This document shows positions 53,796-63,520 of a stretch of DNA of 64,000 bases, in pieces (position 1 is the stretch's first letter; each line of letters starts with the position of its first letter). Source of the stretch: Adiantum capillus-veneris (Eukaryota > Streptophyta > Polypodiopsida > Polypodiales > Pteridaceae). Under the pieces are notes generated by a model. It did not search any database and was not told where the DNA came from. It saw nothing but the letters and a program-made list of their open reading frames with translations. The stretch lies in assembly GCA_014529385.2 (NCBI GenBank), contig CM043953.1, positions 110,306,549 to 110,370,548 of the forward strand, written 5' to 3'. Position numbers and translations under genes: made by a program.

Positions 53796-54144
53796 GAATT
53801 TTTTTTCGGTGACAGGGCATTGAATGCCCTGCCACCCATCAACCATATTGTACTTGATTCACTTTTAAAAAAAAGTGCAAGGGTAGATAATAGACCCAAA
53901 ATAGTCACCCACAAGACGCATTGTTTGCAAAATTGACAAGCGTAAAATTGACAATTGTACACATCATAGGCAAAATGAATTGATTGGCAAATGTAATAAT
54001 GACAATTGTACAACATCATAGGCATAAAGAATTGATTGGGAAAATGAACTGCGGTGACAAATGTAATAATATACATGGTTCAAAAAGACGTATAAAATCC
54101 GTCTCATGATACATAAGCTATGAGAAACCCTAAACTAATGCTAT

Positions 54145-54750
54145 CTAGCTACGGCTAAACTGACGTCGTCTATTCAGACGTCTCATCGCGTCCAAGCGGC
54201 GTATCTGTCGGATTCTGCAAAAAAAGACAATAAGACAGCTTTCAGTAAGTATAAACATATAACGACATTTATAAAACAATACAAAAAATAGAAAAGAGTA
54301 AACCCTAATACTAACCATGCCGCCGCGAGAACTGAGAATGTCCATCAGGGCATTTAAGCCCTTCCTGCCTGCGTACTCGCGCTCGTACGGTGTGGGATCA
54401 CGTCCTGTCATCGACCACTGTCAAAACATACAAAGATTTCATTATGTTAGAATTAAAAAACTCATACACCCTAAACTATCGAACATAAAGAGCAATGCAA
54501 AAACAATTACAAAATCGGCCTCAAATGATGCCCATCCACCGCTCCCCAAGTGGTGCGAGCTCCCTGCCTCTACTCGCGCTCTGGCTGCATCCTTTTGTTG
54601 CTTCCACTTGTCGGGATTCTCGCGCGCTGTTTTCTTTGAATTCTTCCAATCTTCTTTGGCCAGCCAATTTGGCCTGTTCCACCCATGCTTGATTGCTTTT
54701 TGCACTTCGGAACGCTTGTGTTTGCAGTATTCGCGCATTCGAATCTTCAT
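54145..54750 (-). pseudogene. TNPA-like protein, C-terminal exons (Transposase_24 type)
   Basis: 54442-54750: YCKHKRSEVQKAIKHGWNRP, WKNSKKTARENPDKW, ARARVEAGSSHHLGSGGW, a basic helical region like the Transposase_24 (Ptta/En/Spm) domain. 54145-54411: GRDPTPYEREYAGRKGLNA, the next conserved block (P-T-x-x-E), separated by GT...AG-like borders (about 54312-54422). The role by family is to bind subterminal repeats and assist TNP2. It is probably an intron-containing gene; whether it is intact is unclear. Confidence 0.8.
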
Positions 54751-54876
54751 CAGGTCTTCATTGATGCGCTGATCCCGTGTTGGAACGGGAAACTCATCAT
54801 GAAGTATGCTGATGACTCTGTTTTTTAAATCACTTGGTACTTCACTCCATTTGTTTAGTATGTAGTGTCTAAACAG

Positions 54877-55475
54877 CTAAGAGCAAAGACCACGCATGCG
54901 CGAGATCACCTTCTTGCCGTCATCATCCATGATGATGCCGCCGCTGAAGTCGACGGAGTAAGGCAAGCCCTCTGGCCGGTGACGCGTGAACCTGGGTGTC
55001 CCGGCAGGGGTCTCTAGCGGCGTGTCGATGGGGGTACGGACGTCAGGTGTCTCCACCGGCGTGTGGGCCCCGAAGCCAGGAGTGTGGAGTGGGGTGGCTC
55101 CTGGCGGAGTAGGTAGAGGTGTGTAGCTGCTAGGAACAGTCAGCCGTGCTAAACCTGGCGTAGATGGCGATGCTGTGGCTGGTGTGGGGGCGGGCAAAGA
55201 AGGGGAGGGTAAAGAGCCTTGTCGAACAGGAGGCGGTGTGGAGGCATCGGTGGCGGAATCCCCACAACAACCGCCACCGCCACCACTAGAGCGCCGGTGT
55301 CTAGACGAGTGTGAAGCTCGTCTCGTCGACGCCGAAGCTTTGGAGCGCGCCAAAGAGAGGGAGATGCGGATGGAGTAGGAACGCGCGATGATGCGCCAGA
55401 GCGATGACGCTCCACGTACCACTGTCTCTGCTACGGTGACAAAGAAGAAAGAAACTCCTCATCATCCATACCTGC
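54877..55475 (-). pseudogene. TNPA-like protein, N-terminal part
   Basis: It probably starts MDDEEFLSSLSP at about 55471 with a TAG in the 13th codon, continuing QRQWYVERHRSGASS and then, after a frame change, a Pro/Thr-rich region (HTPVETPDVRTPIDTPLETP) ending YSVDFSGGIIMDDDGKKV. The first residues resemble FLSQFTPEQ in the chimeric ORF at 17262. The Pro/Thr head is usual in CACTA second genes. Confidence 0.75.
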
Positions 55476-55684
55476 ATTAAACACACGAATATTTAAACTT
55501 AATATTGAATGAATAGAGTAGACAATGATGCAAAGACCATTAAATACAATGACGTAATGACGCATATAAATACAATGACGCAATGAATTGAGTGATAGAA
55601 AAGGCAAGTCGAAAACTTAGAATTTTCAATCAAAAGATGTGAGCACGAGTAGAAAAGAGCGTTATACACCATGGAAGGTACTTA

Positions 55685-56242
55685 GAGAGCCGCAGTGGCT
55701 TCTGATTGAGCATCTTCTCTGATCTCCTCCATTGATGCCGTTGTGATTGGCACATGGTAGCCTTCATATGTCCTTGCACTACGAGGGGCTACCTCTATGA
55801 TGTACCACCAGTTTGATGTAGACTTTGTAGGATGAAATATTACCTGCCAGAGCCACATAACTTACATGAGAGCTTTCAAGCAGATAACTTGTAAAAGGGG
55901 GATGTTAACTATTTACCTACTTACTTGTTCACAATGCTCGGGTAGTACGAAAGTGTCTCTTAGGTCAGTCCATTTCTTAGTAGAATCCACCTCAAGAAAA
56001 CCAGACTCTCCTCTACGCACAGTAGCGTTGCGACCCTCCATGATTATCTTGAACCATTGCACGTCGAACAAGTCGACAAAAAATCCTCTGTAATCGATCC
56101 TCAAAATCTCTTGCAGCGTGCCGAAGTAAGTGAGTTCCGCCACCACAGGATCTGCATCAGAGGAACGTCGTCGACTAGACTGTTCAAATTTTGCCATGAT
56201 TCCACAATCTTGAGTAAAAAGCTTTTTGTCAATTCGTTCCAC
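55685..56242 (-). CDS. TNP2 C-terminal exons (DUF4216-like)
   Basis: 55913-56242: LQEILRIDYRGFFVDLFDVQW, then WTDLRDTFVLPEHCEQV. After a short gap (likely an intron, ~55852-55920) 55685-55850 continues VIFHPTKSTSNWWYIIEVAP, RSARTYEGYHVPI and ends TAAL, stop. This last exon is short and easily missed. The same phrases appear at 16685-16860. The domain's role is unknown. Confidence 0.85.
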
Positions 56243-56340
56243 CCTAAAATGTTGACCTTTACACCATGCTGCTGTGTATGACTTATACTACAACGAACAA
56301 AGATTATGAGTGGCCGTTCAAACGTTTAGAAATAAAGTCA

Positions 56341-57168
56341 CTAGCTAGTCGTACATTGCAAACTTACTTTGGTCGCGCAACCCCGAGAGTACTCCCACTC
56401 TTCCTCAGTCACTTCGTCACCGCATTGTTGTGCGCTTTTCAATTGGTCGTGCAACCATCTTAAGCTCATGAAGGTTGGTAGGCTCTCCAGAACCATCGGA
56501 TAGTGCATCGGTGGTCGTCTTCCCCATCTCCACTCGATTCGTGCCCTTTGTCGCTCTTGCTTTGCATCCTCATATTGTGAAATCCACTTTTGCATCACTG
56601 GATTGTGAAGCATGCAAAATCGGTTGATTTTAGCCTCTAGATCTTCCGTCATCTTCTTCTCAACACCGAGATTGCACATGACAATCCCAGATATGCGCTC
56701 ATCATCTATGGTTCGCCATAGCGTGTCCCGGGCTTTATCAAATCCGTCTAGCCACTCTCCAATGTACACTAGGGACTCTGATGCCAACCAACCTTCTGCC
56801 ATGCTACCCTCCGGACGTGCCTTTTGACGCACATATCCCTTAAGCGTTTTCATGAAACGTTCTAAGAAGAACATCCATCTGGAATGAACTGTGCCAGCTA
56901 TTTCCACCTCATCAACTATGTGAACAAGAAGATGCACCTGAATGGTTAGCATGGTAGTAGTAAAATGTTTCTCAAACATGCACACAAGCTCCGCAGCATT
57001 TAGTTTGGCAAATGGTATGGAGTCTACGTTGATCTCCTTTTGTGAGATCCATTGCACCAGCTTTGCAAGTTTGTAGATTGTGTTACGGATGTCGAGAGAC
57101 AAACATCCCTCAATGGCAACCGGTAAAATAAACTGTAAAGTATGTGCAGCAATGATATTAAAGTCCAC
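56341..57168 (-). CDS. TNP2 exon with DUF4218 domain
   Basis: 275 codons. FTTTMLTIQVHLLVHIVDEV, RWMFFLERFMKTLKGYVRQK, ARPEGSMAEGWLASES are the hallmark phrases of the DUF4218 domain of CACTA TNP2 proteins (VHLxVHL, RWMYxxERFxxxLKxYVRN, PEGSIAEGY). It is uninterrupted over this stretch. The C-terminus beyond residue 200 may run into intron. Confidence 0.88.
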   Translation of the reverse strand: MDFNIIAAHTLQFILPVAIEGCLSLDIRNTIYKLAKLVQWISQKEINVDSIPFAKLNAAELVCMFEKHFTTTMLTIQVHLLVHIVDEVEIAGTVHSRWMFFLERFMKTLKGYVRQKARPEGSMAEGWLASESLVYIGEWLDGFDKARDTLWRTIDDERISGIVMCNLGVEKKMTEDLEAKINRFCMLHNPVMQKWISQYEDAKQERQRARIEWRWGRRPPMHYPMVLESLPTFMSLRWLHDQLKSAQQCGDEVTEEEWEYSRGCATKVSLQCTTS

Positions 57169-57311
57169 ATTTTATGCAATGATATTAAAGTCCACTATGA
57201 GCGTACCTGACACATTTTATGCCAATCGTGTGACTTCAAACCGGTAAGCTTTCCTTCTTTAGTAAAACACGTTCGGAGCGAGTGCATTACGCCAGTGGGG
57301 GTCCGCAAAGA

Positions 57312-57827
57312 TCAAATGGTCTCTTTTACATTACGTTCTTGGGCTCCTGTGAAAATCCATGGTGCTTTAGGGAGTTTTATCGATCCATCAGACGCTGTTT
57401 GCGGCCAATATTGCTCCATACGATCCACATTTCTAAGGTCAACTCTGGCTCCCAAAGTATCTTTCTTGCCGGTCAGATGGTCCCATAGTAGATCACCCAC
57501 ATTCTTGAATATGTGCATTGGATCGAGCAAGTGATTGATCATGAGTCAGGGCCAGTATGGTAACTCGTACCATAGAGATAGTCTCTTCATCCCTGGAGGC
57601 AATCCGTCATCGCACATCTCCTTCTGCTCTAACCATGCTTGTGCAGACATCCTTGGTGGCTCTCTTCCCAAAAAGCCGTCGCGTAACACATGATTCTCTA
57701 GAAGATACACTTGATGACCTTCGTAGATTTGCTTCTTCAGTGAGGGCGCCCTACGTGCATTCAGTCTAGGTCCACATGTGACACATGCTTTGTATCCGCT
57801 TGTTTGAAGCCCTGCATGTATACACAC
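57312..57827 (-). CDS. TNP2 transposase core, downstream part
   Basis: 57546-57827: GYKACVTCGPRLNARRAPSL, YEGHQVYLLENHVLRD, then YELPYWP and a stop. 57312-57542: INHLLDPMHIFKNVGDLLWD (D-x-M-H-I-x-K-N-V, a strongly conserved TNP2 phrase) and GKKDTLGARVDLRNV. The 4-base gap with a stop between them means one mutation in an otherwise continuous exon. Confidence 0.87.
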
Positions 57828-58006
57828 GATAATAGATCAACTATGGGAAAAAACAAGATTTACAGTGTCTGAGTGAGGAGTGTCAATAGATCACCTGAGC
57901 ATTCTGTTAGCCCGGGATAGTCATGCATGGTCCACATTAGAATGCCTTTGATCAAAGCATTCCGTTGTCCTGTGTGTCGGCTCATATCCACCACCTCTAT
58001 GCCAAT

Positions 58007-58652
58007 TTACAATTGTTGTAGCTCTTCCAATAGTGGACGAAGATACACATCCATATTCCCCACTTTATATCGCCCTGGCACAATCAAGCTTAGCCATAGG
58101 TGCCCCTTCTTCGTAGTCAACCACGGGGGAATGTTATAGTTGACGATGACAACGGGCCATACACTGTAAGATGTTGATCTTTGACCAAATGGATTTACGC
58201 CATCCATAGCCAGGCCTAAGCGCAAATTTCGAGCTTCCCTGGCAAAATCCGACCATGTTCCATCTATATGTTTCCAGGCTGCGCAATCTGCAGGAATTCG
58301 TAGCACACCATCCAAAGATTTATTCTCCTCATACCATGATGCTAGGGCGGCCATGGACTTACATTCGAAGAAATGCTTGATGCCAGGAAGCAGAGGAAAA
58401 TGTCGCAAAACCTTTTGTGGAATTTGGAATTTTTGTCCCGTGGAGATCTACTCGATATCTTTCGGAATCACATTTCGGACACTTCTCCATGTCTATGTAT
58501 TCCCCTCTGAAAAGAATGCAGTCATTAGGACAAGCGTGGATAGAATTGTAATCCATCCCCAAGTTTCGCAAAATCTTTCTTACTTCATCTCGGGAATCTG
58601 GCATCACATTGTCAGCTGGTAGTATGTGCTCTTTAAGCAATCTACACAACAT
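58007..58652 (-). CDS. TNP2 transposase core, upstream part (Transposase_21 type)
   Basis: 58359-58652: CRLLKEHILPADNVMPDSRDE, LGMDYNSIHACPNDCILFRG (IHACxNDCxLxR), EKCPKCDSERY. 58007-58408: RMPLLPGIKHFF-type start, DFAREARNLRLGLAMDGVNP (LxLxxDGxNPF), YSVWPVVIVNYNIPPWL (the W-P-V-x-x-x-x-Y-N-x-P-P phrase). These are the Transposase_21 signatures; the D in LAMDGVNPF is part of the presumed catalytic set. Frames change once near 58380. Confidence 0.9.
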
Positions 58653-58733
58653 AAAAATACGATACAGTCGTGTAAAAATCTATCAGATCATTATACATTT
58701 AGAGTTTTATTAAAGTAAACTAATTGTAATAGA

Positions 58734-59270
58734 TCACCTGAAAAGCGCTGTGACGCTAGTGTCACTCCATCCAAACTTTGCCTGCATGTTGAGAAGAACC
58801 AGGAGTGCTTTCAATCTAGACATACGTGCTCCATTATACAATGGCGTATCGGCTTCACTTTTCATATCATCATAGATAAGCCTTTCTGAATCCATGATCG
58901 TCTCGATCATTTCATCAATCTCGGGCTCAAACATTGCCTCGTTGGGAATGTGCTCTGCATGATCATCCCCCGAGCTGTCAGAGGCTACATCTTGTGGCCT
59001 CACATATGCTGCTTGACCAAAGCGCCTGCGAACACGTCTATTGGGTTGCAAGATTGCTGCTTGTTGGCCAGCGTCAGAGTCCGACGAGTTATAATTGGCA
59101 ACAACTCAATCTATAATAGATGGATCGAACTCGCCAAATTCGCGAACGTGCTGCAAAGAAACACGTCTTGTCCGTCGCACAGCATGCTTGCATTGATTAC
59201 AAGGACATAAGACCCTCGTTGAGAGATAGGTGTTTCGGTTGGACGGTCCCACATCCTCGTCACTACTCAT
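58734..59270 (-). CDS. TNP2 N-terminal exons
   Basis: The start is probably the ATG at 59268-59270: MSSDEDVGPSNRNTY, TRVLCPCNQCKHAVRRTRRV (the CPC..C metal-binding motif seen in the transposase-associated domain), EFGEFDPSIID, then a stop at ~59098 that may be mutation or intron. 58734-59051 continues acidic text (VASDSSGDDHAEHIPNE), DTPLYNGARMSRLKALLVLLN and KFGWSDTSVTALF, the block preceding the core. Confidence 0.82.
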
Positions 59271-59330
59271 AATGAGGATAAAAATCTTATAACGTGGACA
59301 ATAAATTTAATATTCTATTGGCATTCTTCG

Positions 59331-59380
<50 letters not shown>

Positions 59381-59813
59381 ACCTCACATTCTCTAGTCAT
59401 GTCCAATCCCCGCACACCTCGGTCTAGAGGTGCACGGAGATCAGAACCACCGGGTTATAATCTCGTCTTTATTGGTCAATACCTATATTTGTGGGTACAA
59501 GAAATCTACAGACCCACGTCTACATGATACTGCATGTAGTGGACAAAACCCCTTTGCCTCTTCTCTAGCTGTAGCACTTCACAGCATCTTAACATCTTTT
59601 CACAGTAGATCTTTTCACTGTTCGTCTAGCTCTAAACCCTAAACCGTAAGTAATTCTTGCGTGGACTCGATCTAACGTAAATAAGCGTAAATCTAAATAA
59701 ACGTAAATCTAACTAAAAATAAACCTAAATCTAATTTAACGTAAGTCTACATCTAACCTAATATTTAACGTCTTTTGGGATAGTTTCCTACGACGTTAAA
59801 ACTCTCTTCTTCT

Positions 59814-59846
<33 letters not shown>

Positions 59847-59978
59847 ACCTAAATAAACCTAAGTCTAATCTAATATAACATAAATCTAAATCTAACGTAA
59901 ATTATGTTATATTAAAAACAAAGAACTAAACTAACAGGGATTATAAGAACCTTAAAACTGATTTAACACATAATTTTT
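59271..59978 (-). other. 5' region of TNP2 with (TC)n and CTAAAT-rich repeats
   Basis: (TC)n at 59334-59378 lies 64 bases upstream of the TNP2 ATG. 59640-59905 is a degenerate run of ACGTAAATCTAA / CCTAAATCTAA phrases. A ~107-bp block at 59718-59824 (ending in TTTCCTACGACGTTAAAACT and TTCTTCTTGTGTG) recurs at 60434-60540. TNP2 promoter elements are not identifiable. Confidence 0.6.
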
Positions 59979-60338
59979 CACATAACTCGGCAAGAGTTGG
60001 CATTCTCATCACTAAAGATGTGAGAGTTAACTTCCGGCGGTGACGCTGCCTCATCTTCATCCACATCTGACGACAGCAATTGGCCCTTTAGACCGTTCTT
60101 GCTCTTGTTACTAACTTTGAAGTTGCTGTTGAATGACTAGAGGTTGTCTAGATGGTCATTGTGTTGGGGATGTAGTGACTCTTGCCGCCCTGAAGATTCT
60201 CCTTCTTCCCTATCTTCTGAAGACATTTCACCAGTACTTTTGGATCGACGGAGCCCACCATGAGTGAAGGCAGGAATACCCTATATTCCATTGAGGGCTT
60301 TCTTCACCCGCTTCATGCAGGCATCGCAGTCTATGGAG
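59979..60338 (-). pseudogene. Probable captured fragment of a heavy-metal-associated (HMA/HIPP-like) gene
   Basis: Minus strand from 60338: SIDCDACMKRVKKALNGI, then a TAG. This matches the first half of an HMA domain (I-x-C-x-x-C-x-K-V-K-K-A-L-x-x-I). Downstream come GGLRRSKSTGEMSSEDREEG, a shift, then KNGLKGQLLSSDVDEDEAAS, Lys- and Asp/Glu-rich text like the linkers of heavy-metal-associated isoprenylated proteins. The domain begins abruptly at a junction with CTAAAT repeats, and stops break it. Gene capture by a CACTA element is the best explanation; the acidic tail assignment is less sure. Confidence 0.55.
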
Positions 60339-60721
60339 ACCTAAATCTAATCTAATATAACGTAAATCTAAATCTAGCGTAAATAAACGTAAATCTATTT
60401 AAAAATAAACCTAAATCTAATCTAATTTAACTTAAATAAACCTAAATCTAATTTAACGTAAGTCTACATCTAACCTAATCTTTAACGTCTTTTAGGATAG
60501 TTTCCTACGACGTTATAACTCTCTTCTTCTTGTGTGTGTGCGCGTGTGTGGATGTGTGTGCCAATAAAAAGAGAGAAATGGTATAACCTTTCTATCACCC
60601 ATGCCAAGTATGATAGATTGGTTATGCCATTTCCCTCTTGAATAATAGGTCTTGAGTTCAACTCCTCGTCGGCTAGATCTTTAGGTCTTTTAATTTTAAT
60701 TAGTTTCCTACGATGTTAAAT
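60339..60721. repeat. CTAAAT-type repeats and tRNA-like stretch
   Basis: 60340-60540 repeats the blocks of 59718-59905. 60612-60665 has a box-A-like AGATTGGTTA and a box-B-like GAGTTCAACTCC at tRNA spacing, but the stems do not pair well, so it may be a SINE head or chance. Confidence 0.5.
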
Positions 60722-60952
60722 TAGTTTCTCTCTCTTTCTCTCTCAATGTGTGTGCGTTTTTTTGTTTATGCATGTTTTCTCTCTCTTTTCCTCTCTCAAT
60801 GTGTGCGTTTTTTGTTTATGCATGTTCTCTCTCTCTTTTCCTCTCTCAATGTGTGCGTTTTTTGTCTATGCATGCTCTCTCTCTCTTTTCCTCTCTCAAT
60901 GTGTGTGTGCATTCTTTGTTTATGTATGTGTGTGTGCGTTTTTGTTTATGTT

Positions 60953-60958
<6 letters not shown>
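60722..60958 (+). repeat. 50-bp minisatellite, four units
   Basis: CAATGTGTG starts at 60744, 60798, 60848 and 60898. Each unit reads CTCTCTCAATGTGTGCG, a T-run, TTATGCATG and CTCTCTTTTC. Confidence 0.9.
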
Positions 60959-60996
<38 letters not shown>

Positions 60997-61130
60997 AACA
61001 CTATGTGTGTGTGTGTGAGAGAGAGAGAGAGGGAGAGAGAAAGAGGGGAAGGGAACATGAGAGTGAGGAGAGGGAAGGAGCATACCTGGCTCTCCTTCCT
61101 CTCCTCGTGTGTGTGTGTGTGTGTGTGGAG

Positions 61131-61172
<42 letters not shown>
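60959..61172 (+). repeat. Cluster of (CT)n, (GT)n, (GA)n microsatellites
   Basis: (CT)17 near 60959-60992, GT then GA at 61003-61040, (GT)n at 61107-61126 and (GA)n at 61137-61171. Open frames through this area are dipeptide artefacts. Confidence 0.9.
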
Positions 61173-61173
<1 letters not shown>

Positions 61174-61257
61174 TTACCTGCTCCTTGCTTGAGGGCGCCG
61201 AAAAACTAAGATCTGAGATCTGAGTTTTTGGGCGCTCTCTGTTATTTTTTTAGCCCA

Positions 61258-61355
61258 GTCGGCGTCGCTATGAGCGTCGCAAATTTACAAGTAAATTTGC
61301 GACGCTCATAGCGACGCCGGGAATTTTTTTTTGAGCGTCGCTGTGTGAGCGTCGC
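61258..61355. repeat. Right subterminal repeats with a perfect 28-bp hairpin
   Basis: 61261-61288 and 61291-61318 are exact reverse complements separated by AA. Each arm holds two GCGTCGC motifs. Two more GCGTCGCT copies lie at 61335-61342 and 61350-61357. This mirrors the left array and ends 22 bases before the terminal inverted repeat. Confidence 0.95.
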
Positions 61356-61382
61356 TAATATGAATAGCCTCTTGTAGTGGAA

Positions 61383-62152
61383 GCCTTCCTTCCATCTGTT
61401 TCCGTGGCTATAAGCTCTGTTAGTGCTGCATTGTACTGTTTTTGTTAGTTTTGCAAGATCTGTATTGAGTAGGTGTTAGTAGATCTGGTAGTGAGAGTAG
61501 ACGGTCAGAAGTAGAGTTGACTGTCTGTGAGTGTGTAATAGTGTGTTAGCAAAGGTAGTTAATATTAATTAGTTGTGTTAGGTAAAAAGAGGTTAGATAG
61601 AGCTTGCAAGAGCTGCTGTGTGCGCATGGGAGCTCGGCGTCCTCAAAAAAAGTTTTTTTAAAATTTTTTATAAAAAGTTTTATATAAAAAAAAAACACTC
61701 GAGATATTTGGGACTAAAAAGAAATCTCAAAACAAAAATGAACAAAACCTTATCTTAAAAGGAAGGGATCGGGATCTTTCCCCAAGCCCAAGCCCAAGCC
61801 TAGACCTAGGCCTCAGTCCTCAGTCCTATGATATACTATACACACCACCTTATATATAAAGACTAGGACCTCAAGAGAAGGGAGGGCATGTGGGACAAGT
61901 TCCTAAAGTCCTCCACCATCCCCTTTACACTCACCCTTTGGACTTACTAATTCTGGCCCTCTCCCCACCTAGGAAAAGACTAGTTTTAGGATTCTGAAGG
62001 CTGTACGTAACCGAATCAAGGGTTGTAAAGCACGACACGTCCCTCTAGCCAAGACGCTTGTTTTGACCTATCACACGCCATATTCCGTGGCTTGTTTAAA
62101 AAAAGGAACCAAAAATACAAAAAAATTGGGTTGTAAACACCTAAAAAACTAG
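61383..62152 (+). other. Flank of CACTA, upstream of a Gypsy gag
   Basis: 61650-61700 has T- and A-rich runs, 61785-61812 a CCCAAG/CCTAGG-rich stretch. TATATATAAAG near 61851 could be an LTR TATA box. No second LTR copy is in the window, so boundaries cannot be set. Confidence 0.4.
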
Positions 62153-63520
62153 GTGAGCGGCCTTCACGGGCACTCACCAACACCTCTAGAGTGTTGGGGT
62201 CACATGCACCTACGCTCTAGTTGTGTGCTAGAGGACGAGCACATAGAGAGTGTCTCCTTTTACGAGGGCACTCATTATTCCTCTACCTTAGGCTCTAGGC
62301 CCTCATCAACGGGAACCCAAGGTAGTACCACTCAGGACCCACATATTGCATCTATTGACTCTTCCTCTGACTACGACATCATGGAGGGTTGCCCAATGCC
62401 TAATCCCGATAGCTCAAGCCAAGACATGCATGCCATGGACCCACGGTCCGAGCCGAGCATGCTTAGCTACTTGAAGGAAACCTTTAGTAGAGCCACTCGA
62501 TCCGAACATGGAGCTAACGATGTAAATGAGGGGGGTGGGGAAGTAAATTCGCCATTCATGATCAACGTAGACCCCATGCTCCTAGAGAATGTGCACGTGA
62601 ATACTCCATTCACTGCACCCCCTAACTCTTCATAGCTAATCCCCTTCGAGGTTATATTACCTGATGGTAGAAGCCTTGTTGAAGTGCAAGAGGTTGAGCG
62701 GTATATCATTGCAGCTAGGGAAAAGGAAATCGAGATCTTACGTAGGGCGGAGCAAAGGAGAGAGTTAAAAGTGAAAGCCCTTATGTCAACATCCATGCCA
62801 GGCGAGCAATCAAGTGCTCCTGAATCAACGTCCACTAAGGGTCAACCCCTAGATTGCCACATTGCATCTAGTTCAAAGGATAGCCCTAACACCTCAACCC
62901 TAGATGGAGCATTCCTAAAAAAAAACTGGGAGTATGAACTACAAACGGAGACTTTAACCGACCTATACACAGGTCACACCTATCATGTGGGTTGGTTAGA
63001 TGTCCTACAATGCACAACGGGTGCTACTAGTTTAGAGGATCAACAACAAAGAGTTTGTGAGATCATCCATAGGGTTATTGAGATAGAGAGACAGAACAAG
63101 GGGATCCACATGCCTTCAACGGGTCTCCTCAGATTCTTGGATACAGGGAAGGCTAAACAACCAACCTTATCACAAATGGAGACTCCCTCAATAAGTCCGA
63201 TGGATCCTCCATATGTTGTTTCGCCAAGGGTCTCAGTGCAATCTAAGCCCACAAGTGATAGCTTTACTTTTCCAAGTCTAGCTCATCTTTTCCTTGATGA
63301 CACCACGGCTACCATGCCTACCCTAGTGATGATAGGCATGCCAAGAAACACGCCATGGACCTCTTTTGTTAGTAAAGCACCGGTACATGGTAGCTCAATG
63401 CCGGCAATAGTACCTACAAGTGTGTATCAATCATATGCAGCTATAGGTCCTTGTACTCATATAGCTCCTACAGGCCTTCCATTATTTCATCAACTTATGC
63501 TCCACAACTACAACACCTAA
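62153..63520 (+). pseudogene. Gypsy gag N-terminal extension
   Basis: One frame broken only by a TAG at 62633-62635. First part: LECWGHMHLRSSCVLEDEHI, Ser/Asp-rich text, PSMLSYLKETFSRATRSEHG. Second part: PFEVILPDGRSLVEVQEVER, a charged helix (YIIAAREKEIEILRRAEQRR), DLYTGHTYHVGWLDVLQC, and a Pro/Ser/Thr tail. It stops at 63520, where the frame shifts into the gag core. Long N-terminal regions of this kind precede gag in some plant Gypsy elements. Its function is unknown. Confidence 0.55.

Larger units (their letters stand above)
53531..61379 (-). mobile_element. Complete CACTA (En/Spm) transposon
   Basis: 7849 bases with perfect 12-bp inverted termini CACTACAAGAGG / CCTCTTGTAGTG and the 3-bp target duplication GAA (53528-53530 and 61380-61382). 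Subterminal arrays of GCGTCGCTA / TAGCGACG motifs occur at both ends. It encodes, on the minus strand, a TNP2-type transposase (about 59270 to 55685) followed by a TNPA-like gene (about 55475 to 54145), and carries a probable captured HMA gene piece. TNP2 frames contain stops and shifts, some of which may be introns. Confidence 0.97.

Noticed and set aside
54877-55422. Host proline-rich protein gene
   Set aside because: It lies inside the CACTA borders, in the place and orientation of the TNPA-like gene, with the usual Pro/Thr-rich head.
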